A stretch of DNA of 64,000 nucleotides from Candidatus Saccharibacteria bacterium 49-20 (GCA_001897295.1 MKSN01000001.1:454011-518010); one strand, 5' to 3'; shown: positions 50,080 to 58,650, counted from the stretch's first letter. Program-made: numbers and translations. Notes: generated from the sequence alone by a model not told the origin.

Positions 50080-50499
50080 CTAAAGACGCACACCCTCGCG
50101 AGCTTTATTCGCCCACTCATCGGCCATCTCGTTACCCTCGTCGCCCTCATGCCCACGTACCCAAGTAAGCTTTGCATTTGAGTTTTGGTAGAGCGGATAG
50201 ACTTCTTGTACGATGTCGAGGTTTTTAATCTCGCCGCCCTTCTTCTTCCAGCCCTTCGCCTCCCAGCCTGGTGCCCATTTGGTAATAACGTTAATCCAGA
50301 ACTCACTGTCCGTAAAGATTTCAGCCTCTTCACCATTCGAGTCTTTTAACGCAGCGGTAATAGCCTTGCCTTCCATGCGAATATTAGTCGTCTCACCGTC
50401 CTCACTTCCAAGAATGTGCGGCACGCCGTTTTTGATTACAGAAAAGCCACCAGGGCCAGGGTTTGGGCTCGCCGAGCCGTCGGTATAGTAAATAATCAT
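50080..50499 (-). CDS. rnhA: Ribonuclease HI
   Basis: 139 residues. Cleaves RNA in RNA-DNA hybrids. YYTDGSASPNPGPGGFSVI carries the first catalytic Asp; IRMEGKAITAAL the Glu; IFTDSEFWINVI the second Asp; and VRGHEGDEGNEMADEWA the His loop and last Asp. TACAAT (50512-50507) ends 7 nt before ATG 50499, so leaderless; the frame's earlier ATG at 50529 is upstream of the promoter. Confidence 0.95.
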   Translation of the reverse strand: MIIYYTDGSASPNPGPGGFSVIKNGVPHILGSEDGETTNIRMEGKAITAALKDSNGEEAEIFTDSEFWINVITKWAPGWEAKGWKKKGGEIKNLDIVQEVYPLYQNSNAKLTWVRGHEGDEGNEMADEWANKAREGVRL

Positions 50500-50518
50500 A
50501 TGCTCTATTGTAACAGTG

Positions 50519-50932
50519 CTAGCTGACAATTTCGTCGCCAGCTTTGCTGTCTTTTACTTTGCTCATTGTCTTCTTGAAGATAAAGAGCGGCGACACCACC
50601 CCCGCAAGCACCGTCACAAGCCAAATGATGAGCGGCGCCAAAATCCATGTGGCCAAACCGTTAATCTCTACCCCACTTGTGAATAATGTCGTGAGCCAAA
50701 GCACGACAAAAGTCGTCACAAGCGCAATTCCGCCACGAAGTGCGGGCAGATATCGCAACGACATCGAGAGTACGAAAGGCGTCAAAATAAGCTGCGCGAT
50801 GGTAAAGAAAATCACGCTCCACGTGAAGCCGACGACGGTCAAGTTGAACCCATCAAGAATCCATGAGGCAATTATAAGGCCCAGTGCGTTTCCCAATAGT
50901 GTAAGTACAGTGATAGCGAGGAATCGAAGCAT
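50519..50932 (-). CDS. Phage-holin-4/YvlD-like membrane protein
   Basis: 137 residues with four membrane segments and a short charged C-terminus. Sequence pattern (LGNALGLIIASWILDGFNL, LTPFVLSMSLRYLPALRG) fits the holin superfamily 4/YvlD group, small membrane proteins of unclear function found in many chromosomes; it need not be phage-derived. GGGAG about 8 nt upstream of the ATG. Name by resemblance. Confidence 0.7.
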   Translation of the reverse strand: MLRFLAITVLTLLGNALGLIIASWILDGFNLTVVGFTWSVIFFTIAQLILTPFVLSMSLRYLPALRGGIALVTTFVVLWLTTLFTSGVEINGLATWILAPLIIWLVTVLAGVVSPLFIFKKTMSKVKDSKAGDEIVS

Positions 50933-50991
50933 GTCTATATCTCCCTTAAATACACTTTAAGTCTACACCCTTTTGCGCCGTGAAGATATAT

Positions 50992-51020
50992 TTGACAAAA
51001 TAGCCGCAAAAGTGCATAAT
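50992..51020 (+). promoter_or_regulatory. Promoter of the 51094-51468 cassette
   Basis: TTGACA (50992-50997), 17-nt spacer ending in TG, CATAAT (51015-51020). Confidence 0.75.
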
Positions 51021-51093
51021 AGTATAGACACAGTCTCACTGACCAAGTAGGTCACCCACCTTTCACCCTCGAGCAAGAACGGAGGTGGTTGCG

Positions 51094-51468
51094 GTGTCCA
51101 ACACCACACCCACTCACGAAATCACCCACCAGCGCTTCGGCACCCGCGCCGCAGTACGACTGGCCAACTCCATTCAGGATGCGCTGGCCGACGAAACCAG
51201 CCCGAGTGCCCGGCGCGGCGCCCAGGACCACGTCGCCATCGCGTTCAAGAAGACGACGCCGCTGGACGGCCCCGACCTGTCGCACATGCGACACATCAAC
51301 TACAGCGAGCTGACCATCGTACCCCTTGACCCGCTCGATAGCGAGCCGTCGGTACGGATGGGTCCGGGAGGCGTCGTCCTCGACGAGGAGGCAGAAGGAT
51401 GCGGCGGCGAAGACTGCTGCGCCCGCTGCGGCACGGGCTATCACTGTGCCCGCTGTCCGCTGAGCTGA
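51094..51468 (+). CDS. Hypothetical protein with Cys-rich tail (GC-rich cassette)
   Basis: 124 residues from GTG 51094, 7 nt after GGAGGT. Residues 1-98 are soluble and unrecognised; the tail CGGEDCCARCGTGYHCARC holds six Cys and a His in a spacing that could bind zinc or iron-sulfur, or be modified. GC-rich codons throughout, in contrast to the holin-like and DUF427 genes beside it. Single-gene unit with its own promoter and an exceptional long terminator. Confidence 0.7.
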   Translation: MSNTTPTHEITHQRFGTRAAVRLANSIQDALADETSPSARRGAQDHVAIAFKKTTPLDGPDLSHMRHINYSELTIVPLDPLDSEPSVRMGPGGVVLDEEAEGCGGEDCCARCGTGYHCARCPLS

Positions 51469-51492
51469 GTGCCGCCCTCCGTTCCTGAACGG

Positions 51493-51538
51493 GTGAAATG
51501 AGCAAAGCCGCGTCCCTTCGGGGGCGCGGCCATTTCAC
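51493..51538 (+). terminator. Long terminator of the 51094-51468 cassette
   Basis: Inner stem GCCGCGTCCC/GGGGCGCGGC (one T-G) with TTCG tetraloop, extended after a 6-nt bulge by GTGAAATG/CATTTCAC. No T run follows. Confidence 0.85.
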
Positions 51539-51550
51539 TTCTTAAAATAA

Positions 51551-51868
51551 CTACTCCGTAACTTCTATGCCGTTCCAGAAGGCGACGTAGTTTGAGAAAT
51601 CATGCTTTACACGCTCAACGGCGCTTGATTTAGGCTCGGGATAATACCAGGCACCAAAAAGATTACGCTGACCCATTACAACTACATCGTAGTAACTTGC
51701 CTCGCCCTTCCACGGACAGGTGGTATGATGAGTGCTTTCTTCAAAAAATTCCCAATTGATACTCTTTGGAGGAAAATACCAATTTCCTTCAATTCGAATA
51801 AGGTCTGATACTGGCGATTCAGCAATAGTTTCACCCTGCCAAGCCGCCTTCACCCTAAAGATCCTCAA
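51551..51868 (-). CDS. DUF427 family protein
   Basis: 105 residues. DUF427 fold: VKAAWQGETIAESP, YFPPKSI, and the signature THHTTCPWKGEASYYDV, then WYYPEP. Function of the family is not established. The first 14 nt overlap the end of glyS, so it is co-transcribed with it. Confidence 0.88.
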   Translation of the reverse strand: MRIFRVKAAWQGETIAESPVSDLIRIEGNWYFPPKSINWEFFEESTHHTTCPWKGEASYYDVVVMGQRNLFGAWYYPEPKSSAVERVKHDFSNYVAFWNGIEVTE

Positions 51869-53201
51869 CCTTTACGCGGCGTTGTTCAGTAGTATCGCGA
51901 TCGCGGACCGACACAAGGCCATCCGTCTCGAGCGTATCGAAGTCGACAACCACACAGTACGGCGTACCGATTTCATCTTGGCGACGGTAGCGCTTTCCAA
52001 TGTTTCCGTTGTCATCCCACATCACGGCACCGTACTTCTTTTTCAAGATTTCATACACTTCGCGCGCTTTGGCAACGAGCTCTGGCTTGTTGCGTACAAG
52101 TGGCGAAACTGCAAAACGAATTGGCGCGAGGTGTTCTGGGAATTTCATGACAATACGAGTGTCACCATTTACTTCATCCTCTGTGTAGGCGGCGGTCATA
52201 ACCGCCATAAGCGCACGCTCAACACCAAATGACGGCTCGATGACGTGTGGGACAAACTTCTCGTTAGTACCCTTGACGTTGTAGTCCATATTCTTACCAC
52301 TGACGCGTTGAATATTGCCAAGGTCAAAGTCACCGCGGTACGCAAGGCCAAGAAGCTCTTCCTTACCAATTGGGAAGTCGTATTCAAAGTCGATAGTACG
52401 CTTACTGTAGTGTGCACGGTCTTCTTCGGGCACTTCTAGTTCGTGGACGTTCTCGTCAGCGAGGCCAAGTGCTTGTGTCCACTTCCATACCATCTGGCGC
52501 CAGTGCTCAAATGACTCTTCCCACTTCGCAGGATCTACGAAGTATTCAATCTCCATCTGTTCAAACTCGCGTGAACGGAAAATAAAGTCGCGTGGGCTAA
52601 TTTCATTACGGAACGCCTTCCCCTGCTGCGCAAGGCCAAACGGAAGGTCTGGATAGAATGAGTCCACAACGTTCTTGTAGTTCGTGAAGATGCCTTGGGC
52701 GGTTTCTGGGCGAAGGTAGCTAATCGACTTATCGTCAGCTACCGGGCCGACAGTTGTCGTAAACATCATGTTAAAGGTGCGAACGTCAGACAATTCGTTA
52801 CCATTTGGGCTTTTCACGTTGTTGTCGCGAATAAGCTTCGTAAGGTCTTCGAGCTTCAATCCATCAACGCTAAATCCAGCGTCTTTTAGAAGGTGGTCAG
52901 CACGAAAGCGCTGCTTGGTTTCAAGGTCTTCAACCAGCGGGTCGTTAAACGTATCAACGTGTCCACTTGCCTGCCATACCTTTTGGTTCATCAAAATCGC
53001 CGCGTCAACACCGAACATGTCGTCGCGTTCGTCGACGAACATCTTCCACCAAAGTTGCATAATATTTCGCTTCAGTTGCACGCCGAGTGGGCCGTAGTCC
53101 CAAGTTCCACTTAGTCCGCCGTAAACATCAGACCCTGGGTAAATAAAGCCGCGGCGCTTTGCCAAGCTTACAATGTCTTCCATGTGTTTTTCTGTACTCA
53201 T
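51855..53201 (-). CDS. glyS: Glycyl-tRNA synthetase (dimeric class II type)
   Basis: 448 residues. Charges tRNA-Gly. N-terminal SLAKRRGFIYPGSDVYGG, motif 2 FRNEISPRDFIFRSREFEQMEIEYF, motif 3 EPSFGVERALMAVM, and the anticodon-binding domain at the C-terminus. ATG 53201 chosen because the extended -10 TGGTATACT ends 11 nt before it and family proteins begin here; the frame continues open for another 235 codons upstream into the opposite-strand cassette gene, without homology. The poly-subunit alpha/beta type is excluded. Confidence 0.95.
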   Translation of the reverse strand: MSTEKHMEDIVSLAKRRGFIYPGSDVYGGLSGTWDYGPLGVQLKRNIMQLWWKMFVDERDDMFGVDAAILMNQKVWQASGHVDTFNDPLVEDLETKQRFRADHLLKDAGFSVDGLKLEDLTKLIRDNNVKSPNGNELSDVRTFNMMFTTTVGPVADDKSISYLRPETAQGIFTNYKNVVDSFYPDLPFGLAQQGKAFRNEISPRDFIFRSREFEQMEIEYFVDPAKWEESFEHWRQMVWKWTQALGLADENVHELEVPEEDRAHYSKRTIDFEYDFPIGKEELLGLAYRGDFDLGNIQRVSGKNMDYNVKGTNEKFVPHVIEPSFGVERALMAVMTAAYTEDEVNGDTRIVMKFPEHLAPIRFAVSPLVRNKPELVAKAREVYEILKKKYGAVMWDDNGNIGKRYRRQDEIGTPYCVVVDFDTLETDGLVSVRDRDTTEQRRVKVEDL

Positions 53202-53251
53202 AACTGCGTTGTAGTATACCATAGTTTTCCACTTTCTACCCCTTATACAAA

Positions 53252-53280
53252 TTGACTTTTTTAACATTTTTTGGTATAAT
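53252..53280 (+). promoter_or_regulatory. Promoter of the 53373-54179 cassette
   Basis: TTGACT (53252-53257), 17-nt T-rich spacer, TATAAT (53275-53280). Confidence 0.85.
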
Positions 53281-53372
53281 ATCGAGCAGTTGTTTAACAT
53301 CGAACGCCACCAATTGGCGCTCCCCGACCACATCACCCCATCCATCCACGACACTATTCCATTGGAGGAATA

Positions 53373-54179
53373 ATGATCAAAGAAGCAACCCTGCAAGATC
53401 GTCTGCTTGAGGGTGGCGTCCTCATGCAGCATGATAACCCCGCCGAGGCCTACCTGGTCTTCAAGGAGGTCGCGCTCAACGATGAGGCGACCCCTCACCA
53501 GCGATGCACCGCCTATCAGCAGATGGGCGTCTGCGCGCGCATCATGGGCGGCCTCAAGGACGCACGGGCGCAGCTCGAGCACGCACTCGCACTCACCAAG
53601 GAGTACGAGTTCGACTGGGCGCTCACCGGCGCAGTCCTTCGTGACCTCGCGGCCGTCTACGGCGCCTACTACCACTCGTACCGTGAAGGCTTTCGCGGCT
53701 ACGAGCAGGAGCAGGCCGAGAAGCACCTCGCCCTGGCACGCACCACCTACAACGAGAGCCTCGAGGTTCTGTCGCAGGGCGGCCCGATGCACGAGCTGAT
53801 CTCCACGAAGATCTTCAAGGAGTTCCTCGAGTGGCAGGCTGCCGACTACGCCAAGGGCGCCGTGGCGCGTAAGCTCCGCAAGGAGCGGATGCTCGAGCTG
53901 AGCCATCAGCTGAGCCTGAGCTACGGAGACCTAATCTTCTACATCGCGGGGCACCCGTCTTCCGACACGCAGCCCAAGGTGTACCAGGTCAACGCACTCA
54001 TCCGCCTCATTCGCACCCTTCCCTTGGCCGGGAGGATGAAGTTCCGCCGTGACGTTCTGCGCCTGACCGCGAAGGACTCACCCTCACCAGGTACGCGAAA
54101 GCGCGCACTGGTGGCGCTCATCACGGGCAACGCGGTGTACGGTCGAGTCGAGCTCCGCACGGCGCAGCGTTCGCGTTGA
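53373..54179 (+). CDS. TPR-like helical protein (GC-rich cassette)
   Basis: 268 residues, almost entirely helical. Residues about 15-140 look like tetratricopeptide-type repeats (AEAYLVFKEVALNDEA, AYQQMGVCARIMGGLKDARAQLEHALAL, with Ala/Gly/Tyr at packing positions), a protein-binding fold. C-terminal third is basic. GGAGGAAT lies 4 nt before the ATG, an excellent ribosome site, and the leader is about 85 nt with GCGCC/GGCGC-type pairing. Strongly GC-rich codons. Largest of the cassette genes; partner unknown. Confidence 0.75.
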   Translation: MIKEATLQDRLLEGGVLMQHDNPAEAYLVFKEVALNDEATPHQRCTAYQQMGVCARIMGGLKDARAQLEHALALTKEYEFDWALTGAVLRDLAAVYGAYYHSYREGFRGYEQEQAEKHLALARTTYNESLEVLSQGGPMHELISTKIFKEFLEWQAADYAKGAVARKLRKERMLELSHQLSLSYGDLIFYIAGHPSSDTQPKVYQVNALIRLIRTLPLAGRMKFRRDVLRLTAKDSPSPGTRKRALVALITGNAVYGRVELRTAQRSR

Positions 54180-54181
54180 AC

Positions 54182-54219
54182 AACAGGTCCGCGTCCCCTT
54201 CGGGGGATGCGGACCTGTT
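54182..54219 (+). terminator. Terminator of the 53373-54179 cassette
   Basis: Seventeen-position stem AACAGGTCCGCGTCCCC/GGGGATGCGGACCTGTT (one G-T pair) capped by a TTCG tetraloop; tail CAATTTC without a T run. Confidence 0.88.
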
Positions 54220-54232
54220 CAATTTCTAGGGC

Positions 54233-54916
54233 CTAGGAAATATCAACGGCGGCGTGCTCACGCACCACACGTAGACACTCTGGCAAAAGCGTGCCCACGC
54301 CACCAATTTGAATCAGCACCTTCAGTGGCCTCGAGGCAATCAGGCGCAACAACTTTATGTGTTCACTTGAAAGCTCACCACTACTTACCTTACGAAGGCC
54401 TTGCTCTGCCATGTCATAGCGGTAAGACGCGTCCGCCTGCAATTGCTCGCCATCAATATCAAGTTCAAGATTAAGGTCATGGCCCAGCAGCGACGCATAG
54501 CGAATATAGAACCAGGCCTCAATCAGCGCCTGTGGAATCGTCAGTACATCAAGACCCGCAATTGTCTCCTCCAGTAGATCAAACCATTCAGGTTCATCAA
54601 CCGTTTCGCTCGCTCGAGCCACCAATTTCACCGCCGTGTAACCAAACTGCAACCGATCGTAATCCTCTAAAATGTGCCTGTAAAAATGGTCGAGCTTCGC
54701 AGAGGTCAGTACACCCAGGTCACCCTTCCCCTCACCAATCACCACATCACTCACCGCGAATAACTCAATACCACCGGCCAGCTTACTTTTCTCCTTACGG
54801 ACCCCGCGCGCCATCACACTGCGACGACCGTCAGGAGTAATCATCTGCACCACCCTATCAGCTTCACCGTAATTCGTGCGGCGCAGTACTATCGCTTTTG
54901 TGCGTGTCGTTTTCAC
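54233..54916 (-). CDS. recO: DNA repair protein RecO
   Basis: 227 residues. OB-fold N-terminal domain (RTKAIVLRRTNYGEADRVVQMIT, GVRKEKSKLAGGIELFAVSDVVI) and helical C-terminal domain. Helps RecR load RecA on SSB-coated DNA. Lacks the Cys4 zinc site seen in some RecO proteins. Overlaps the response regulator gene by 4 nt, so it is the last gene of an operon with a two-component pair, an odd association. Confidence 0.9.
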   Translation of the reverse strand: MKTTRTKAIVLRRTNYGEADRVVQMITPDGRRSVMARGVRKEKSKLAGGIELFAVSDVVIGEGKGDLGVLTSAKLDHFYRHILEDYDRLQFGYTAVKLVARASETVDEPEWFDLLEETIAGLDVLTIPQALIEAWFYIRYASLLGHDLNLELDIDGEQLQADASYRYDMAEQGLRKVSSGELSSEHIKLLRLIASRPLKVLIQIGGVGTLLPECLRVVREHAAVDIS

Positions 54917-55278
54917 CCCAGCACCGCCTTTACCGCCACAACCAAATCACTGGGATGCATTGTTGACTTATCAACAACGCGCCTCACCCCATACGCACCA
55001 AGCTGTGTATCATTAAATTGTTCAGCCAAATTCGTACAAAGCACCACAGGAATCTCTTTCGTATCACCATGTGACTGCAGCTCATTTAAAAACGCAAAGC
55101 CTGTCGAGCCAGCCAATAACACGTCAAGAATAATCACATCGGGCATAAAGGTATCAACGAGTTCAATGGCGGCCAACGCGTGGGGTGCGATCTCAACTTC
55201 GTAGCCCGCCTTTTGTAAAACTCCAGCTTCCATCTCGGCGAGCCAGTAATCGTCTTCAACAAGCAGCACCTTTGTCAT
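54913..55278 (-). CDS. Single-domain response regulator
   Basis: 121 residues. REC domain with E8-D9-D10, phosphoacceptor D52 in IILDVLL, T82 in LCTNL and K104 in VVDKST. No output domain. Overlaps the kinase gene upstream and recO downstream by 4 nt each, so the three are translated as a coupled set and the kinase at 55275-55985 is its partner. Confidence 0.92.
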   Translation of the reverse strand: MTKVLLVEDDYWLAEMEAGVLQKAGYEVEIAPHALAAIELVDTFMPDVIILDVLLAGSTGFAFLNELQSHGDTKEIPVVLCTNLAEQFNDTQLGAYGVRRVVDKSTMHPSDLVVAVKAVLG

Positions 55279-55985
55279 AGTAAACTCATCTGCGAAGAAG
55301 CTTGCAGCTCTACGTAAAACGTCGCACCGTCTTTATGGCGAACCGCCCCAATACGCCCATTCATTGCCTCGGCAAATTGACTGGCGATATAGAGCCCCAG
55401 TCCACTACTTTCGGGACGGGCATGGATAGATTGCGGCGCGGTGCGCAGCTTCTTTTGCAGCTTTCGCCACATGTCGCTCGAAAGCGCTGGACCATAATCC
55501 CTTACGCCGATACGAATCGTCCCTGAATTTTTCAATGCGTTAATCTGCATACTCACCGCAGACCCCGGGGTGCTGTAGTGGAGCGCGTTATCACTAAACC
55601 CAAGCAAAATACGCCGTAATAAGTCCCGATTCGCCACAAGGAGTAACGGATGCTTTCGCGTCTTTACTTCAACGCGGCGTCCATAGACTTCAAATAGTGG
55701 CGCAAGTTCAGAAACAATATCTCTACAAAGTTGTTCGGGGTTAATAGGCTCGACCGTAAAGAGCGCGTCCTCGAGGCGTGCCGATCGAGTAAGGTCGCTT
55801 GTAAGGCGCAGGGCGCGTTCACTCGTCAGTACAGTCTGACGAAGAAGCCGCGCGCGCTCAGCTTCAGAGAGGTGCTCATCCTCAAGGCGCAGGGCAAGTT
55901 GGCGCACCAACGCAAGTGGCGCTTTTAATTCGTGCGCAGCCGCAATAAGCGGTGTCACTTCGTACCTTCCGTCCCCTCCATTCAT
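55275..55985 (-). CDS. Soluble histidine kinase
   Basis: 236 residues without membrane segments. HisKA with phospho-accepting His18 in AAAHELKAP, then HATPase domain: SDNALHYST (N-box), VRDYGPAL (G1), SSGLGLYIASQ (G2). No sensory domain, so input must come from a partner. TACACT (55997-55992) ends 6 nt before ATG 55985, so leaderless; an earlier in-frame ATG at 56027 is rejected for that reason. First gene of the kinase-regulator-recO operon. Confidence 0.9.
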   Translation of the reverse strand: MNGGDGRYEVTPLIAAAHELKAPLALVRQLALRLEDEHLSEAERARLLRQTVLTSERALRLTSDLTRSARLEDALFTVEPINPEQLCRDIVSELAPLFEVYGRRVEVKTRKHPLLLVANRDLLRRILLGFSDNALHYSTPGSAVSMQINALKNSGTIRIGVRDYGPALSSDMWRKLQKKLRTAPQSIHARPESSGLGLYIASQFAEAMNGRIGAVRHKDGATFYVELQASSQMSLL

Positions 55986-56036
55986 GTACCTAGTGTAGCA
56001 TTGGCGAGGCCACGCGGGCAAAGACAAGCGTGATGA

Positions 56037-56831
56037 TTATTTGTTGAAAGTAATAGTCTTGATAAGTGCTTCGAAATCGCCCTTAAACGTCTCGGCGTCT
56101 GTGCGTACGGTGACCGTTTTGTCGCGAATCTTTACGATAACCGCTGCTCCGCGGATATCCTTAGTGAAGCTTCCGTCAAGGCGTGTACCATTTTGACCGT
56201 CAAGACTTACTGAGCTCGACTTAAGTTCTCCGCTTCCCACAAGCTTCTTGTAGCCATCGACAACCTTGTCGTAGTCTTGGTCTTGAATCGTCACGTGGAG
56301 TGCATATTGTTGAGCTGAATTTACCTCAGGCACAGTACCTGGGTTGAAGTAGGCTTCGTAGTCACCACCCTCGTTCGCATCCTTTGCAACGTAGACACTC
56401 CACGTCTTTGGGTAGTCAAATGAAAGACGACCATAATCGTCTGGACCTACAAATTGACGGTTTGGCTGCTTCTCTTTTTCAAGGAAGTCTGCCGCATCTT
56501 TATCGGCTTGCTCTTTTACCGCAGCAGCGACCGCAACCGATACCTTGCTATCGACATTATTCTTCTGATCAAGATAGTTTACATATGCCCATACAGCGAC
56601 GCCCGCAGAAGCAAGCGTGGTGAAAATGAATACAAAGGTCATAATCATCCACTTAAGCTTTGGATCGTGATGACGCTTAATAGGTGGCGTATTGACTGGT
56701 GGAATTGGCGTATAGCCCGCTTGTGGAGCCGGTGGCACGGGCGCACCAGGTACAGCAAACTGGCCCTGCACAGGTTGTTGCGGCACATTCGAAGGTTGCT
56801 GCCCAGGCTGAAACGGATACTCAGGATTCAT
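56037..56831 (-). CDS. Membrane-anchored protein with Pro/Gln-rich N-terminus
   Basis: 264 residues. Residues 1-60 are rich in Pro, Gln and Val (cytoplasmic, probably disordered), one membrane segment at about 69-93, then an outside domain of about 165 residues (GRLSFDYPKTWSVYVA resembles PsbP/LpqN-like lipid-facing domains, weak). TATAAT ends 9 nt before ATG 56831; the frame is open 39 codons further upstream but this is before the promoter and overlaps the methyltransferase gene. Function unknown. Confidence 0.72.
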   Translation of the reverse strand: MNPEYPFQPGQQPSNVPQQPVQGQFAVPGAPVPPAPQAGYTPIPPVNTPPIKRHHDPKLKWMIMTFVFIFTTLASAGVAVWAYVNYLDQKNNVDSKVSVAVAAAVKEQADKDAADFLEKEKQPNRQFVGPDDYGRLSFDYPKTWSVYVAKDANEGGDYEAYFNPGTVPEVNSAQQYALHVTIQDQDYDKVVDGYKKLVGSGELKSSSVSLDGQNGTRLDGSFTKDIRGAAVIVKIRDKTVTVRTDAETFKGDFEALIKTITFNK

Positions 56832-56853
56832 ATGGCCTTTATTATACTTACGC

Positions 56854-57366
56854 TTAGTTGTGGTGTAAAGGTTCGAAACTATAGAGATGGTACGCCTCGA
56901 AGCTGCGCGCAGGTGTGCGCCCAGGAAGCGGATTACCGTAACAGACAATTGTCAGGGGTCGCCCAAGCCGATTCGCCTCGCCTTGCACTTTTTTCGAAAG
57001 CTTCGCTCCGTCCCTGCCTACGGCAAATGCATATATCAATGTCACGTCATCGGGAAACGGCGCAACCCACGCGTTCACCCATCGCACTAAGACTCGGCGA
57101 TCACCAAGCGATAGAAGTTTTGAAATACCTACAAAAAGCGGATGGATCTCGTACCCTACCGCCTTCGCGCCACGTCGGCTTACTTCACGGAGCACAATCC
57201 CATCGCCGCTTCCAATATCAAGTACGACGTCACCTTTTGCGACAGGGGTGAACTCATCGAATAAGCTTTTAATATCTCGGCGAAGCGATGGTACGTACGG
57301 TGCACCAAAAAAGACACTAATCCCCACAAGGACAACAATACATCCAACAATGTAAATCCAAAGCAC
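56854..57366 (-). CDS. SAM-dependent methyltransferase-like membrane protein
   Basis: 170 residues. N-terminal membrane segment (about 3-22) followed by a Rossmann methyltransferase start: VVLDIGSGDGIVLREVSRRGAK is a good SAM-binding motif I, followed by YEIHPLFV. The domain is short and lacks an obvious motif IV, so substrate is unknown. Starts with GTG overlapping the xseB stop (TAGTG). Confidence 0.75.
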   Translation of the reverse strand: MLWIYIVGCIVVLVGISVFFGAPYVPSLRRDIKSLFDEFTPVAKGDVVLDIGSGDGIVLREVSRRGAKAVGYEIHPLFVGISKLLSLGDRRVLVRWVNAWVAPFPDDVTLIYAFAVGRDGAKLSKKVQGEANRLGRPLTIVCYGNPLPGRTPARSFEAYHLYSFEPLHHN

Positions 57367-57572
57367 TACGCCTCTCCGTCAAACTTCTTCTTCACGACTT
57401 TAATGTCGTTTTTGAGCTTCGTAAGATCCTTTTCGATTTCCTCAGCAAGGCTTTCGGCTTGCTTGAATTTCGTCACCGCATCCTCGAGCTTGAATGCAGG
57501 ACTCTGGAACCACGCCACGAGCTCAGACAGCTCGCTCATTTTTTCTTGTACGGTCTTATTTGCTTCTGACAT
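57366..57572 (-). CDS. xseB: Exodeoxyribonuclease VII small subunit
   Basis: 68 residues, helical hairpin typical of XseB (MSELSELVAWFQSPAFKLEDAVTKFKQAESLAEEIEKDL). Several copies bind XseA to form the single-strand DNase. Overlaps xseA by 17 nt and the methyltransferase gene by 1 nt. Confidence 0.92.
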   Translation of the reverse strand: MSEANKTVQEKMSELSELVAWFQSPAFKLEDAVTKFKQAESLAEEIEKDLTKLKNDIKVVKKKFDGEA

Positions 57573-58650
57573 CTTTTACCTCCGCGGTGATATATTCTTT
57601 ATAGGTTTCAATTTCAAGCGCAGCACCTAGCTTCGCCTCACCCCTTAGCAGTGCATAGCCCCGCTTCAAAACATTCTCTGGGTTCAATTGTGCGACTGCC
57701 ACCCGTAGTGTACCGAGGCGTTCAAACGCATCGTCGAGCCGCTCGCGAATCCTTCGGAAAGCCTGGTCGAGCTGCTCGTTCACACGCACTGAGTGCTGAT
57801 CGATTGCCTGAATTAGCTGATAGCCAAGCGATGATGCCTGCTGATGCACCGAGCGAATAATCTCCCGCCTATCAGGTACAAGGATTTCCGCGGCATTAGT
57901 AGGCGTCGCTGCGCGCACGTCCGACACCATGTCAGCCAGCGTGTGGTCGACTTCGTGGCCCACACCCACAAGAGTTGGGATGCGGCTTCCTGCAATTTCA
58001 CGCGCCAGCAGCTCGTCGTTAAATGTCATAAGGTCTTCAGCACTCCCCCCACCGCGTACAATTACCAGCACCTCAGGTAGCACTTCAAGGCTGTTGAAAA
58101 ACTTAATGGCACGAATAATTTGATCCGCCGCTGGGTCACCTTGCACCTGAGTGTGCGCGACTTCAACATTCATACCGCCCCAGCGCTCATTAATAATTTT
58201 GCAAAAGTCTGCATAGGCCGCCGATTCCGTACTAGTAATTACCGCGACATGCGATGGTACTCGCGGCAACGTACGCTTTCGCTCAGGTGCAAAAAGGCCT
58301 TCAGCTTCAAGCTTCGCCTTTAAAAGTTCGAAGCCCTTCTTGATAGAGCCCTCACCTACCGGCTTAATGGCACGAATATTAAGACTGAACTTACCCCACT
58401 TGCCGTTAAGGCGCGGCGACGCAACAATCAACACCTTCATGCCATTTTCAATTGGGATGCGCAGGTTAAAGGCCGCCATAAAACAGTCGATGACTGACTC
58501 TTCGTCTTTGAGCTTAAAGCTCACCCATTTACCTTGACTGACACGAAACTCCGCCACCTCACCGACAATTGTCACCGTAGGATAGGCGTACTCAAGCGTC
58601 TGGTTAACCAGCGCAACAAAATCACTAACTGTTAGCTGGAGGTTTTCCAT
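57556..58650 (-). CDS. xseA: Exodeoxyribonuclease VII large subunit
   Basis: 364 residues, slightly short of the usual 400-450. OB-fold N-terminal domain (TIVGEVAEFRVSQGKWVSFKLKD), catalytic core with VAVITSTESAAYADFCKII, VIVRGGGSAEDLMTFNDELLAREI and PTLVGVGHEVDHTLADMVSDVRAATPTNAAE, then a coiled-coil region. Its start overlaps the flippase-like gene by 26 nt. Part of a xseA-xseB unit. Confidence 0.95.
   Translation of the reverse strand: MENLQLTVSDFVALVNQTLEYAYPTVTIVGEVAEFRVSQGKWVSFKLKDEESVIDCFMAAFNLRIPIENGMKVLIVASPRLNGKWGKFSLNIRAIKPVGEGSIKKGFELLKAKLEAEGLFAPERKRTLPRVPSHVAVITSTESAAYADFCKIINERWGGMNVEVAHTQVQGDPAADQIIRAIKFFNSLEVLPEVLVIVRGGGSAEDLMTFNDELLAREIAGSRIPTLVGVGHEVDHTLADMVSDVRAATPTNAAEILVPDRREIIRSVHQQASSLGYQLIQAIDQHSVRVNEQLDQAFRRIRERLDDAFERLGTLRVAVAQLNPENVLKRGYALLRGEAKLGAALEIETYKEYITAEVKDVRSK

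Noticed and set aside
50519-50932. Prophage evidence from the holin-like gene
   Set aside because: No lysin, structural or integrase genes nearby; this family is common in chromosomes.
51855-53906. 683-codon version of glyS
   Set aside because: The extra 235 codons are antisense to the TPR-like cassette gene and lie upstream of the glyS promoter; family proteins start near 53201.
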